The position numbers and the translations under genes are program-made. The notes under the pieces are model-generated. The model made no database searches. It was not told the DNA's origin and saw only the letters and a program-made list of their open reading frames with translations. 64,000 nt of DNA from Micromonospora sp. MP36 (GTDB lineage Bacteria; Actinomycetota; Actinomycetes; Mycobacteriales; Micromonosporaceae): NCBI RefSeq assembly GCF_008119785.1, contig NZ_VSFA01000003.1, forward strand, positions 1-64,000, given 5' to 3'. How positions within the stretch are numbered: position 1 is the first letter of the stretch; every line of letters starts with the position of its first letter. This document shows, one piece after another, positions 1 to 8,971 of the stretch.

Positions 1-131
1 CCCCTACAATAGGGGACAAATATCGACCAGCCCGACGAGAGCGCCAAACCTCGGGCCCCTAGCGGTCGAGCATCGGCCGGTTCGAGCGTGCGGCCGGCTC
101 AGGCGGGCGATCTTGGCGCGGCCCGCTGCGG
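1..131. other. Non-coding stretch after dnaE
   Basis: This stretch follows the dnaE stop codon and runs to the window edge. The only visible structure is a short perfect hairpin at 1-15, a CCCCTA/TAGGGG stem with a three-base loop. It could be part of a terminator for dnaE, but the sequence beyond it is not available. No coding potential stands out. Confidence 0.4.
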
Positions 132-3100
132 TCAGCTGACGTTGGCCGGGCCGAGGACGCTCTTCAGGTCGCCCATCAGCGCGGTGGTGGCCGCCACCCG
201 GAACGGCCCGAGGCGCAGCGTGGTCACCTTGCCGCCGTTGAGCAGCTTGACGTGCACCTCGGTGTCGCCCGGGTGCAGCACCAAAGTCTCCTTGAGCTTC
301 TCCACCAGCGGCGGCGTGCAGCGGTGCACCGGGATGGTCAGGGTGACCGGCTTGTTCGCCGGGTTGCTGCTGATGTCCGGCATGGACATGTCCATCGCCA
401 TGATCCGTGGGGTGTCGTCGCGGCGGTCCACCCGCCCCTTGACCACCACGATCGCGTCCTCGGCGATGTACTGGCCGATCACCTCGTAGGTGTTGGGGAA
501 GAACAGCGTTTCGACGCCACCGGCCAGGTCCTCCAGCGTGGCCGAGGCCCAGGCCCGGCCCTGCTTGGTGACCCGGCGCTGCACGCCGGAGAGGATCCCG
601 GCCAGCGTCACCACCGCGCCGTCGGGCACGGTCCCCTCCTCGGAGAGGGCGGCGATGGTGCAGTCGGCCGCCGCGCCGAGCACGTGCTCCAGGCCGAACA
701 GCGGGTGGTCGGAGACGTACAGGCCGAGCATCTCGCGCTCGAAGGCGAGCTTGTCCCGCTTGTCCCACTCCCCCTCGCCGATGACCGGCATCACCGTGGT
801 GCTGCTGCCGGCGTCCACGTCGCCGAAGCCGGCGCCGAAGAGGTCGTACTGGCCGACCGCCTCCTTGCGCTTGACGTCGGCGTACGCGTCGATGGCGTCG
901 GCGTGCACGGCGAGCAGACCCTTGCGCGGGTGCTGCAGCGAGTCGAAGGCGCCAGCCTTGATCAGGGATTCGATGGTCTTCTTGTTGCAGACCACCGCGT
1001 CCACCTTCGACAGGAAGTCGTAGAAGTCGGCGTACGCGCCCTTCTCCTCCCGGCAGCGCATGATCGAGGTGACCACGTTCGCGCCGACGTTGCGGATGGC
1101 GGCCAGGCCGAAGCGGATGTCCCGGCCGACCGGGGTGAACGGCCCGGCCGAGGTGTTCACGTCGGGCGGCAGCACCTGGATGCCCATCCGCCGGCACTCG
1201 GAAAGGTAGAGCGCCATCTTGTCCTTGTCGTCGCCGACGGAGGTGAGCAGCGCCGCCATGTACTCGGCCGGGTAGTGCGCCTTGAGGTACGCCGTCCAGT
1301 ACGACACCAGGCCGTACGCGGCCGAGTGGGCCTTGTTGAAGGCGTAGCCCGCGAACGGGACGAGGACGTCCCACACCGCCTGGATCGCCTCGTCGGAGTA
1401 GCCGCGCTCGCGGCAGCCGTCCCGGAACGGGATGAACTCCTTGTCGAGGATCTCCTTCTTCTTCTTGCCCATCGCGCGGCGCAGCAGGTCGGCCTGGCCG
1501 AGGCTGTAGCCGGCGAGGATCTGCGCGGCGCGCTGCACCTGCTCCTGATAGACGATCAGGCCGTAGGTGGGGGCGAGGATCTCCCGCAGCGGCTCCTCCA
1601 GCTCCGGGTGGATCGGCGTGATCTCCTGGAGGCCGTTCTTGCGCAGCGCGTAGTTGGTGTGCGAGTCCACGCCCATCGGGCCGGGCCGGTAGAGCGCCAG
1701 CACGGCGGAGATGTCCTCGAAGTTGTCCGGCTTCATGAGCCGCAGCAGCGAGCGCATCGGCCCGCCGTCGAGCTGGAACACGCCCAGGGTGTCACCGCGG
1801 GCGAGCAGCTCGTAGGCGGCCTTGTCGTCCAGCGGAAGGGCCAGCAGATCCAGCTCCTTGCCGTGGTTGAGCTGGATGTTCTTGACCGCGTCGTCGATGA
1901 TCGTGAGGTTGCGCAGACCGAGGAAGTCCATCTTCAACAGCCCGAGCGACTCGCACGTCGGGTAGTCGAACTGGGTGATGATGGCCCCGTCGGCGTCCCG
2001 GCGCATCAGCGGGATGTGCTCGATGATCGGCTCGGCGGACATGATCACGCCGGCGGCGTGCACGCCGGTCTGCCGGATCAGCCCCTCGATGCCCTTCGCG
2101 GTCTCGATGACCTTCTTGACGTCCGGGTCGGACTCGTAGAGGCCGCGGATCTCGCCCGCCTCGGCGTAGCGCGGGTGCTTCGGGTCGAAGATGCCGGACA
2201 GCGGGATGTCCTTGCCCATCACCGCCGGGGGCATCGCCTTGGTGATCCGGTCGCCCACCGCGTACGGGTAGCCGAGCACCCGCGCCGAGTCCTTGATCGC
2301 GGCCTTCGCCTTGATCGTGCCGAAGGTGGCGATCTGCGCGACCTTGTCCTCGCCCCACTTGTCGGTGACGTACCGGATCACCTCGCCGCGCCGGCGCTCG
2401 TCGAAGTCGATGTCGACGTCCGGCATGGAGACGCGCTCGGGGTTGAGGAACCGCTCGAAGATCAGGCCGTGCGGGATCGGGTCCAGGTCGGTGATGCCCA
2501 GGGCGTACGCGACCAGGGAGCCGGCGGCGGAGCCACGGCCCGGACCGACGGCGATGCCCTGGCTCTTGGCCCACTGGATGAAGTCCGCGACCACGAGGAA
2601 GTACGACGGGAAGCCCATCTGCACGATGACGCCCAGCTCGTACTCCGCCTGGGCGACGTGTCCCTCCGGGATGCCGTTGGGGAAGCGGCGGGCCAACCCC
2701 TTGAACGTCTCCTTGCGGAACCAGGACTCCTCGGTCTCCCCCTCGGGGATCGGGAACCGCGGCATCAGGTTGTGGAACTCGAACATCCCGGTCGGGTCGA
2801 CCTTCTCGGCGATCAGCAGGGTGTTGCGGCAGCCCAGCTGCCAGAGCTCCGAGGTGTTGACCGCGCGCATCTGATCGGCCGATTTGATGTAGTAGCCGCC
2901 ACCCTCGAGGCGGAACCGGTTGGGGTCGTCGATGTTGCTGGCGGTCTGCACGCAGAGCAGCACGTCGTGCGCCTCGGCCTGCTCCTCGCGGGTGTAGTGC
3001 GAGTCGTTGGTGACCACCGGCGGGATGTCGAGCTTGCGGCCGACCTCGATCAACCCGTCCCGGACCCGCTTCTCGATGTCCAGGCCGTGGTCCATGATCT

Positions 3101-3665
3101 CCAGGAAGTAGTTCTCCTTGCCGAAGATGTCCTGGTACGCGGCGGCGACCTTGAGCGCCTCGTCGAACTGACCCAGCCGCAGCCGGGTCTGCACCGCGCC
3201 GGACGGGCAGCCGGTGGTCGCCATGATGCCCTCGGCGTGCTCGGCGATCAGCTCCATGTCCATCCGGGGCCACTTGACGTAGTGGCCCTCCATGGAGGCG
3301 CGGGAGTTGAGCGTGAAGAGGTTGTGCAGGCCGGTCTTGTTGGCCGCCCACATGGTCATGTGGGTGATCGCGCCGTTACCCGAGACGTCGTCGCTCTTCT
3401 GCTCGGGGCGGCCCCACTTGACCCGCTGCTTGTGGAAGCGCGACTCCGGCGCCACGTACGCCTCGACCCCGAGGATGGGCTTGACGCCCGCCGCCATCGC
3501 CTGCTTGTAGAAGTCGTTCGCGCCGTGCATGTTGCCGTGGTCGGTGATCGCCACCGCCGGCATGCCGAGCCGGGCCGCCTCGGCGAAGAGGTCCTTGAGC
3601 CGCGCCGCCCCGTCGAGCATCGAGTACTCAGTGTGCACGTGCAGATGCGCGAACGAATCGCCCAT
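132..3665 (-). CDS. dnaE: DNA polymerase III subunit alpha
   Basis: Replicative DNA polymerase catalytic subunit, 1177 aa, the usual length for DnaE1. An N-terminal PHP domain opens with [13 protein letters not shown] (about residues 7-19) and ITDHGNMHG (about 40-48). The polymerase core carries [14 protein letters not shown] near 380 and the acidic [12 protein letters not shown] motif near 413-424, which supplies catalytic aspartates. The C-terminal third has an OB-fold region around 1010-1065. The start is ATG at 3665. The gene is divergent from the PadR gene, with 184 bases between them. It is intact, and its length and PHP domain fit the essential replicase. The imuBC-associated DnaE2 is a less likely alternative, because no imuA/imuB neighbours are present. 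Confidence 0.97.
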   Translation of the reverse strand: MGDSFAHLHVHTEYSMLDGAARLKDLFAEAARLGMPAVAITDHGNMHGANDFYKQAMAAGVKPILGVEAYVAPESRFHKQRVKWGRPEQKSDDVSGNGAITHMTMWAANKTGLHNLFTLNSRASMEGHYVKWPRMDMELIAEHAEGIMATTGCPSGAVQTRLRLGQFDEALKVAAAYQDIFGKENYFLEIMDHGLDIEKRVRDGLIEVGRKLDIPPVVTNDSHYTREEQAEAHDVLLCVQTASNIDDPNRFRLEGGGYYIKSADQMRAVNTSELWQLGCRNTLLIAEKVDPTGMFEFHNLMPRFPIPEGETEESWFRKETFKGLARRFPNGIPEGHVAQAEYELGVIVQMGFPSYFLVVADFIQWAKSQGIAVGPGRGSAAGSLVAYALGITDLDPIPHGLIFERFLNPERVSMPDVDIDFDERRRGEVIRYVTDKWGEDKVAQIATFGTIKAKAAIKDSARVLGYPYAVGDRITKAMPPAVMGKDIPLSGIFDPKHPRYAEAGEIRGLYESDPDVKKVIETAKGIEGLIRQTGVHAAGVIMSAEPIIEHIPLMRRDADGAIITQFDYPTCESLGLLKMDFLGLRNLTIIDDAVKNIQLNHGKELDLLALPLDDKAAYELLARGDTLGVFQLDGGPMRSLLRLMKPDNFEDISAVLALYRPGPMGVDSHTNYALRKNGLQEITPIHPELEEPLREILAPTYGLIVYQEQVQRAAQILAGYSLGQADLLRRAMGKKKKEILDKEFIPFRDGCRERGYSDEAIQAVWDVLVPFAGYAFNKAHSAAYGLVSYWTAYLKAHYPAEYMAALLTSVGDDKDKMALYLSECRRMGIQVLPPDVNTSAGPFTPVGRDIRFGLAAIRNVGANVVTSIMRCREEKGAYADFYDFLSKVDAVVCNKKTIESLIKAGAFDSLQHPRKGLLAVHADAIDAYADVKRKEAVGQYDLFGAGFGDVDAGSSTTVMPVIGEGEWDKRDKLAFEREMLGLYVSDHPLFGLEHVLGAAADCTIAALSEEGTVPDGAVVTLAGILSGVQRRVTKQGRAWASATLEDLAGGVETLFFPNTYEVIGQYIAEDAIVVVKGRVDRRDDTPRIMAMDMSMPDISSNPANKPVTLTIPVHRCTPPLVEKLKETLVLHPGDTEVHVKLLNGGKVTTLRLGPFRVAATTALMGDLKSVLGPANVS

Positions 3666-3818
3666 GCGTGGCGCCCCCCGGGGTGTGGATCAAGGCTGCG
3701 TCGGAGTCGACCGACTCACCCTACCCAGGTCGCCTGACCGGCTCCACCGTCCGCGCCGAGGGTGTTCCGGGTCTCTCTTCCGATGCCCGTATGCCGCACG
3801 ATGCTGCATGGGATTGAA

Positions 3819-3839
3819 ATAGTGTGTGTCACACAGTAT
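3819..3839 (+). promoter_or_regulatory. Probable PadR operator
   Basis: An imperfect 21-base palindrome with ten-base arms, ATAGTGTGTG and CACACAGTAT, around a central T. Nine of ten arm positions pair. PadR repressors commonly bind ATAC/GTAT-edged palindromes overlapping their own promoter, and this one ends 10 bases before the PadR start codon. Autoregulation is an inference. Confidence 0.55.
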
Positions 3840-3849
3840 CGTGTGACGC

Positions 3850-4191
3850 ATGGTGAGTGAGGAGGTCCTCCGGACCCATCTCCAGGAGCTGCGACGCGGC
3901 ACGGTGGTGGTGGCGAGCCTGGTCGCCCTGCGCCGGCCCGACTACGGCTACGCGCTGCTGCAACGGCTCGGCGAGCACGGCTTCCCGGTCGACGCCAACA
4001 CGCTCTATCCCCTGCTCCGGCGGCTGGAGGAGCAGGGGCTGCTGACCAGCGAGTGGAACACCGAGGAGAGCCGGCCGCGCAAGTTCTACCGCACCAGCGA
4101 CGAGGGCGAGGCGCTGCTGGACCGCCTCCTCGACGACCTCGCCGCCGTGCAGGCCTCCGTCGCCAGCCTGATCGAAGGAGTGGACCGATGA
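3850..4191 (+). CDS. PadR family transcriptional regulator
   Basis: A 113-aa winged-helix regulator of the PadR family. RPDYGYALLQRL (about 37-48) and NTLYPLLRRLEEQGLL (about 57-72) are the characteristic helix-turn-helix and wing sequences, followed by RPRKFYRTSDEG and a short dimerisation helix. It lies downstream of a near-perfect palindrome. Its stop codon overlaps the start of the membrane protein gene (ATGA), so the two are translationally coupled. PadR genes in this arrangement usually repress a small membrane-protein operon in response to a ligand or envelope stress. The ligand cannot be told from sequence. Confidence 0.93.
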   Translation: MVSEEVLRTHLQELRRGTVVVASLVALRRPDYGYALLQRLGEHGFPVDANTLYPLLRRLEEQGLLTSEWNTEESRPRKFYRTSDEGEALLDRLLDDLAAVQASVASLIEGVDR

Positions 4192-5132
4192 GTTCCCTGA
4201 CCGACCGCTACGTCGCCGCCACCCTCCGGGCGGTTCCGGCGCAGCGCCGCACCGAGATCGCGACCGAGCTGCACGCGTCCATCGAGGACATGATCGACGG
4301 GCGCACCGACGCCGGGCAGGACCGCGGCAGCGCGGAGCGCGCGGTGCTCACCGAGCTGGGCAACCCCGAGCAGCTCGCCGCCCGCTACACCGACCGCCGG
4401 TTGCAGCTCATCGGTCCGCGCTACTACCTGCTCTGGTGGCGGCTGCTGCGGACGCTGCTCACCTTCATTCCGGCCATCGTCGGCGTCGTTGCCGGCGTGG
4501 TCAAGGCCACCGTCGAGGGCGACGCCGGCGGGGCGATCGGCGTCGGGGTGAGCAGCGCCCTGCAGACCGCGGTGCAGATCGCGTTCTGGGTCACCCTCTG
4601 CTTCGCCGTGCTCGAACGCACCAACACGCCGCTGAACCTGCCCGAGTGGAGCGTCGACCAACTGCCCGAGGCACCCGAGGAGCGGCAGGTGACGCTGGTC
4701 GACAGCTGCGCGTCGATCGTTTTCCTGGTGCTCGCTATCGCCTTCTTCCCCTGGCAGCACTTCCAGCCCTGGGTGTCGGGCGACGGCTCGCGGCTGCCGA
4801 TGATCGACCCGGCGCTGTGGAGCTTCTGGCTGCCGCTGCTGCTGGCGGTCCTGGTCGCCGACATCGGCTTGGAGGTCGCGAAGTACCGGGCCCGCCGCTG
4901 GACCTGGCCGCTGGTCGCCGCCAAGGCGGTGCTCGACCTCGCCTTCGCCGTGCCACTCGTCTGGCTGCTGCTCACCGACCGGCTGCTCAACCCGGACCTG
5001 GTCCAGCGGTTCGAGTGGCTGCGTGAGGGAGGGGCGCAGGACGTGGCCCGGGTGGCCGTCGTGCTCACCGCGGCCGTCACCGTCTGGGGCCTCATCGACA
5101 GCGCCGTCAAGGCCCGACGGCAGGCCGCCTGA
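4188..5132 (+). CDS. PadR-linked multi-pass membrane protein with HAAS-type N-terminus
   Basis: A 314-aa membrane protein. The first 70 residues are soluble and helical, with TELHASIEDMIDGRTDAG and AVLTELGNPEQLAARYTDR. This is the pattern of the HAAS/permease-prefix domain that commonly accompanies PadR regulators. About six hydrophobic segments follow, beginning with YYLLWWRLLRTLLTFIPAIVGVVAG. The ATG start overlaps the PadR stop. A longer reading frame opens upstream, but it would overlap padR, so the coupled start is preferred. No transporter or enzyme motif is visible. A sensor or effector partner of the PadR protein is the most likely role. Confidence 0.8.
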   Translation: MSSLTDRYVAATLRAVPAQRRTEIATELHASIEDMIDGRTDAGQDRGSAERAVLTELGNPEQLAARYTDRRLQLIGPRYYLLWWRLLRTLLTFIPAIVGVVAGVVKATVEGDAGGAIGVGVSSALQTAVQIAFWVTLCFAVLERTNTPLNLPEWSVDQLPEAPEERQVTLVDSCASIVFLVLAIAFFPWQHFQPWVSGDGSRLPMIDPALWSFWLPLLLAVLVADIGLEVAKYRARRWTWPLVAAKAVLDLAFAVPLVWLLLTDRLLNPDLVQRFEWLREGGAQDVARVAVVLTAAVTVWGLIDSAVKARRQAA

Positions 5133-5183
5133 GGCGGTCCCGGCCCGGCGCTCACGGGGGCGCCGGGCCCGGACGTGTCCGCC

Positions 5184-5753
5184 TCAGCGCTCGGCCGCTC
5201 CGGCCCGCCACTCCCGGCCCAACAGGGCGTAGACCACCTCGTCGGTCCACTCGCCCTTGACGAACTCGTTCTCCCGCAGGTGCGCCTCGCGGCGCATGCC
5301 GAGCCGTTCCAGCACCCGCGCCGAGGCGGTGTTGCGGCCGTCGAGGCGGCCGACGATCCGGTGCAGGCCGAGGCCCTCGAAGCCGAGCCGCAGCATCTCC
5401 CGGGCCGCCTCGGTGACGTACCCCCGGCCGGTGTGCTCCGGGTGCAGGACGTACCCGATCTCGCCCTGCCGGTGCTCGCCGCTGGTCCAGGTCAGCAGCA
5501 CGTCGCCGACCAGCTCGCCGGTCGCCGGCAGCACCATCGCCAGGTTCAGCACGTCGCCCGGTGCGCGCAGCGCGGTGCGCCCCCGCAGGCGCTCGATCGC
5601 CGCCCGGGCGGCGACGTCGTCGTACGGCTCGTGGTAGAGGTAGCGGGTGACGTCCGGCCGGGAGCGGTAGGCGGTCAGGGCGGCGAGGTCGCCGGCGGTG
5701 AACGGGCGCAGCAGGAGCCGGTCGGTGCGCAGCGGCAGATCGGGGACGAGCAT
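5184..5753 (-). CDS. GNAT family N-acetyltransferase (RimJ/RimL-like)
   Basis: A 189-aa acetyltransferase of the RimJ/RimL type. It starts with LRTDRLLLRPFTAGDLAAL and has VTRYLYHEPY. The acetyl-CoA pocket region reads EIGYVLHPEHTGRGYVTEAAREMLRLGFEGLGLHRI, followed by ASARVLERLGMRREAHLRENEFVKGEWTDEVVYALL. The frame extends 27 codons upstream of the chosen ATG, but that extension lacks similarity to the family and overlaps the next gene's leader. The acceptor is probably a protein N-terminus, a small amine or an antibiotic. The family is promiscuous and the substrate is not deducible. Confidence 0.88.
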   Translation of the reverse strand: MLVPDLPLRTDRLLLRPFTAGDLAALTAYRSRPDVTRYLYHEPYDDVAARAAIERLRGRTALRAPGDVLNLAMVLPATGELVGDVLLTWTSGEHRQGEIGYVLHPEHTGRGYVTEAAREMLRLGFEGLGLHRIVGRLDGRNTASARVLERLGMRREAHLRENEFVKGEWTDEVVYALLGREWRAGAAER

Positions 5754-5817
5754 CCGCGAAGGGTACGGGCGCGATCGGCGTACGGTCAGCTGAGTTTCGT
5801 ATCGATGAGGAGTGGCC

Positions 5818-6816
5818 ATGCGGGTCCGGGGCATCGTCTACGACACAGGCGTCGAACTGCTGCCCGGCCGGCCGTCCCGGCCGGACTTCGACCCCGACCA
5901 GGTCCGCGCCGACCTGCGGGTGATCGCCACCGAGCTGCACGCCACCGCGGTACGACTCGTCGGGGAGAACCTGGACCGGCTGCGCGTGGCGGCCGAGGCT
6001 GCCGCCGAGGCGGGGCTGGCGGTCTGGCTCTCCCCCGCGCTGCCGGACGCGACGTCGGCCGCCGCCCGCCTCCAACTCGGCAGCTGCGCCGACATCGGGG
6101 AGCGGCTGCGCGCCCGGGGCGCCGAGGTGGTGCTGGTGGCCGGCTGGGAGGCGACCCTATTCCTGCGCGGCATCGTCGCCGGGGCCACCACCACCGACCG
6201 GATGGCCACCATGACCAGCCCGCGCCGGCTGCTGTGGAGCACGCTGCGCCACGGCCCGTTCCCGTGGGCGCTCAACCGGCACCTGCGCCGGGCCGCCGCC
6301 ACGGCGCGTTCCCGGTTCCAGGGTCCGGTGACGTACGCGGCGCTCGGTTTCGAGAGCGTCGACTGGCGGCCCTTCGACCTCGTCGGCGTGGACCACTACC
6401 GCAGCGGGCAGTCGCCGGAGGCGTGGGCGGCGGCGATCGGGCGGTGGCGCCGGCCCGGCAAGCCGGTGGTACTCACCGAGCTCGGCTGCGCCACGTACGC
6501 GGGCGCCGAGGCCCGGGGCGCCCTCGCCTGGACGGTGGTCGACCGGGGCGCGGACCCGCCCCGGCTGCGCGAGCCGGTGGTCCGGGACGAGCGGGCGCAG
6601 GCCGAGGAGGTCGGCCTCCTGCTGGACCGGGCCGACGCGGCCGGCGTCGACGGCGCCTTCGTCTTCACCTACGCGTCGTTCAGCTATCCGCACCGGCCCG
6701 AGCCGGAGCTCGACCTGGACACCGCCGGCTACGGGCTGGTCGCGGTGCTGCCCGACGGCTCCGTACGCCGCAAGGCCGCCTTCGACGCGGTGGCCCGCAG
6801 GTTCGCCGTCGACTGA
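5818..6816 (+). CDS. TIM-barrel-like protein of the actinobacterial 'abortive infection' annotation family
   Basis: A 332-aa soluble protein with no signal peptide. It has alternating hydrophobic strands and acidic turns typical of a (beta/alpha)8 barrel, for example VRGIVYDTG, ATAVRLVGENLDRLR, AGLAVWLSPALPD, DLVGVDHYRSG, KPVVLTELGCATYAGA and GAFVFTYASFSYP. Conserved TELGC and an asparagine/glutamate-rich core recall glycoside hydrolase folds. Homologues in Streptomyces and Micromonospora are often labelled abortive phage infection protein, but nothing in the sequence supports a defence role. The ATG follows GAGGAG seven bases upstream. It is divergent from the GNAT gene with a 64-base gap. 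Confidence 0.6.
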   Translation: MRVRGIVYDTGVELLPGRPSRPDFDPDQVRADLRVIATELHATAVRLVGENLDRLRVAAEAAAEAGLAVWLSPALPDATSAAARLQLGSCADIGERLRARGAEVVLVAGWEATLFLRGIVAGATTTDRMATMTSPRRLLWSTLRHGPFPWALNRHLRRAAATARSRFQGPVTYAALGFESVDWRPFDLVGVDHYRSGQSPEAWAAAIGRWRRPGKPVVLTELGCATYAGAEARGALAWTVVDRGADPPRLREPVVRDERAQAEEVGLLLDRADAAGVDGAFVFTYASFSYPHRPEPELDLDTAGYGLVAVLPDGSVRRKAAFDAVARRFAVD

Positions 6817-6835
6817 CGGATGACATGGTCGGTGG

Positions 6836-8107
6836 GTGAGCACCGCACCTGCCGTTCCCTGGCGCCGCCCGGCGCCGACCGCCGGCCAGCGGCGAGCCGA
6901 CGCCTGGATTGCCCTCGCCGTCACCGTCCTCGCGCTGTTCGACCTCGCCCTCGCTCGCAGCATCGGCGCGTTCCCCTTCGGCTCCCCGCCCACCCTGCCG
7001 GAGCAGGTCTGGTGGTCGCTCGCGGTCACGGCGCCGCTGGCGTGGCGGCGCCGGTGGCCGGTAGTCACCACCGTGGTGATCTCGGTGGCGTTCATCGCCG
7101 GGCAGGTCCGCTCCGTCCCGTTGACCCAGCTCCCGTCCGGCGCGTTGTTCGCCGCCCTCTACACCCTCGGCGCGTGGGGGCCGGACCGGCGCATGGCCGG
7201 CCGGGTCCGGGTCGGGGTGATCGTGGCGATGTTCGCCTGGCTCGGCCTGTCCCTGGCGCTGCGGATGGACCAGTTGTCGGCGGCGCCGTTCACCGGGGCC
7301 GTCGGCCCGGTGCCGCCGGTGCTGGCCGCGATCATCGACGGCGTGCTGTTCAACCTGATCTTCTTTGGCTTCGCCTACTACTTCGGCGAGCTCTCCTGGC
7401 TGGCCGCCCGCCGGGAGCACGAGCTGCGTACGCAGGCGGAGGAGCTGCGCCGGTCCCGGGCTGAGGCGGCCGAGCGGGCGGTGATGGGCGAACGGGTCCG
7501 GATCGCCCGGGAGCTGCACGACGTCGTCGCCCACCACGTCTCGGTGATGGGTGTGCAGGCGGCGGCGTGCCGGCGGGTGCTCGACCGGGACCGGGACAAG
7601 GCCCGCGCGGCCCTGGCCGCGATCGAGCAGACCGCGCGGACCGCCGTCGACGAACTGCGCCGGATGCTCGGCGTGCTGCGCGACCGGGGCGGCACCGAGG
7701 CCGCCCGGTCGACCGCCGCCGGTGTGGAGCAGGTCGCGGAGCTGGTCGAGAACGCCCGCGAGGCCGGCCTGACGGCCACCGTCGGGGTGTACGGGGATCC
7801 GGTGCCGCTGCCCCGCTCGGTGTCCCAGGCGGCGTACCGGATCGTGCAGGAGGCGGTGACGAACACGGTGAAGCACGCCGGCGCTACCGTGCTGGACGTG
7901 CGGATCCGTTACCTGGCCCGGGAGATCGAGGTCGACGTGAGCGACGACGGACGGCCCACCAAGCCGCCCGGCGGGGGTGGGCTCGGCCTCATCGGCATGC
8001 GGGAGCGGGTGGCGGTCCACGACGGCGTGCTGGAGGTCGGTCCCCGCCCGGACGGCGGGTTCCGGGTCCGCGCCCGGATTCCGCTCACCCGCGAGGGGGC
8101 GCCATGA
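6836..8107 (+). CDS. Sensor histidine kinase, NarL/HisKA_3 family
   Basis: A 423-aa membrane histidine kinase. Four to five hydrophobic segments fill residues 25-185. A dimerisation helix follows with ERVRIARELHDVVAHHVSV, where His about 228 is the phosphoacceptor. The ATPase domain has QEAVTNTVKHA (N box), DVSDDGRPTKPPGGGGLGLIGMRERV (G boxes) and the closing GGFRVRARIPL. There is no large extracellular sensor loop, suggesting membrane or intramembrane sensing. It starts at GTG and its stop overlaps the response regulator start (ATGA). The ABC exporter immediately downstream is the likely target, as in drug or envelope-stress detection modules. Confidence 0.93.
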   Translation: MSTAPAVPWRRPAPTAGQRRADAWIALAVTVLALFDLALARSIGAFPFGSPPTLPEQVWWSLAVTAPLAWRRRWPVVTTVVISVAFIAGQVRSVPLTQLPSGALFAALYTLGAWGPDRRMAGRVRVGVIVAMFAWLGLSLALRMDQLSAAPFTGAVGPVPPVLAAIIDGVLFNLIFFGFAYYFGELSWLAARREHELRTQAEELRRSRAEAAERAVMGERVRIARELHDVVAHHVSVMGVQAAACRRVLDRDRDKARAALAAIEQTARTAVDELRRMLGVLRDRGGTEAARSTAAGVEQVAELVENAREAGLTATVGVYGDPVPLPRSVSQAAYRIVQEAVTNTVKHAGATVLDVRIRYLAREIEVDVSDDGRPTKPPGGGGLGLIGMRERVAVHDGVLEVGPRPDGGFRVRARIPLTREGAP

Positions 8108-8184
8108 GCGAGCGTGAGCGAGCGAATCATCGGCACAGCGCGGTGGAACCTCATGACGGCACGGGAGCGCAGCGGAGTGCCGGC
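8104..8184 (+). repeat. 81-bp start-codon-spanning repeat, copy A
   Basis: This begins with ATGAGC at the kinase/regulator junction and ends just before a second ATGAGC. It is 27 codons long, so the frame is kept. The segment 8123-8190 aligns base for base, with one gap and several substitutions, to 45174-45108 on the minus strand, and both encode a peptide like NHRHSAVEPHDGT / NHRRSAALPHGGT. It is probably a dispersed repeat of the genome, inferred from two copies here. Confidence 0.75.
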
Positions 8185-8889
8185 ATGAGCGGCAGCGTGG
8201 ACGCCCGCCGGGCCGTCCGGGTGCTGCTCGCCGACGACCAGCACCTGGTGCGTACGGGGTTCCGCGTCATCCTCGAGGTGGAGGACGACATCGAGGTGGT
8301 GGGCGAGGCCGCCGACGGTGAGCGGGCGGTGGCCATGGCCCGGGCAACCCGACCCGACGTCGTCCTGATGGACGTCCAGATGCCCGTCCTGGACGGATTG
8401 GCGGCCACCAGCCGGATCACCGCCGAGGCCGGGCCGGACGGCCCCGCAGTGCTGATCCTGACCACCTTCGACCGGGACGACTACCTGTTCGCCGCGTTGC
8501 GCGCGGGCGCGAGCGGGTTCCTGCTCAAGAACGGCACGCCAGAGGACCTGATCGACGCGGTGCGGGTGGTGGCCCGGGGCGACGGCCTCATCGCGCCCGC
8601 GCTCACCCGGCGGGTCATCGCCGCCTTCGCCCGGCCCGGCCAACCGGCCGGCGGCCCGGCCCGGCTGCCCACCGACGCGCCGCCCGCCGCGCTGACCCAA
8701 CGCGAGTACGAGGTCCTGGAGCTGCTCGCCCGGGGCGCCAGCAACGCCGAGATCGCCGCCACGCTGCACCTCGGCGAGGCCACGGTGAAGACCCACGTCA
8801 GCCGGGTGCTGGCCAAACTCGGCCTGCGGGACCGGGTGCAGGCGGTGATCTTCGCCTACGAGCACGGCATCGTCCAGCCGGGCGGATGA
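8104..8889 (+). CDS. Response regulator, NarL/LuxR family, with repeat-derived N-terminus
   Basis: A 261-aa regulator. The receiver domain runs from VRVLLADDQHLVRTGF, with the phosphoacceptor Asp in VVLMDVQMPVLDG and the Lys in GFLLKNGTPEDL. A LuxR helix-turn-helix closes it: LTQREYEVLELLARGASNAEIAATL and ATVKTHVSRVLAKLGLRDR. The first 27 residues (MSERERANHRHSAVEPHDG...) are not part of the family. They are encoded by an 81-bp repeat, after which a second ATGAGC at 8185 gives the expected family start. Either start is possible: the first overlaps the kinase stop, the second matches homologues. It is paired with the kinase and probably controls the adjacent ABC exporter. Confidence 0.93.
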   Translation: MSERERANHRHSAVEPHDGTGAQRSAGMSGSVDARRAVRVLLADDQHLVRTGFRVILEVEDDIEVVGEAADGERAVAMARATRPDVVLMDVQMPVLDGLAATSRITAEAGPDGPAVLILTTFDRDDYLFAALRAGASGFLLKNGTPEDLIDAVRVVARGDGLIAPALTRRVIAAFARPGQPAGGPARLPTDAPPAALTQREYEVLELLARGASNAEIAATLHLGEATVKTHVSRVLAKLGLRDRVQAVIFAYEHGIVQPGG

Positions 8890-8971
8890 CCGGGTCCACC
8901 GCGCGGTGGACCTCCATGATCAGCCGCCGGACGGACGGCATCCCGTCCGTGGCCGGCTACCGTCCACTGCC

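Noticed and set aside
252..3737. A 1161-aa plus-strand open frame covering the dnaE region
   Set aside because: It is the complementary shadow of dnaE. The translated sequence is low-complexity, rich in Arg, Val, His and Gly, and has no domain; long antisense frames are expected at this GC content.
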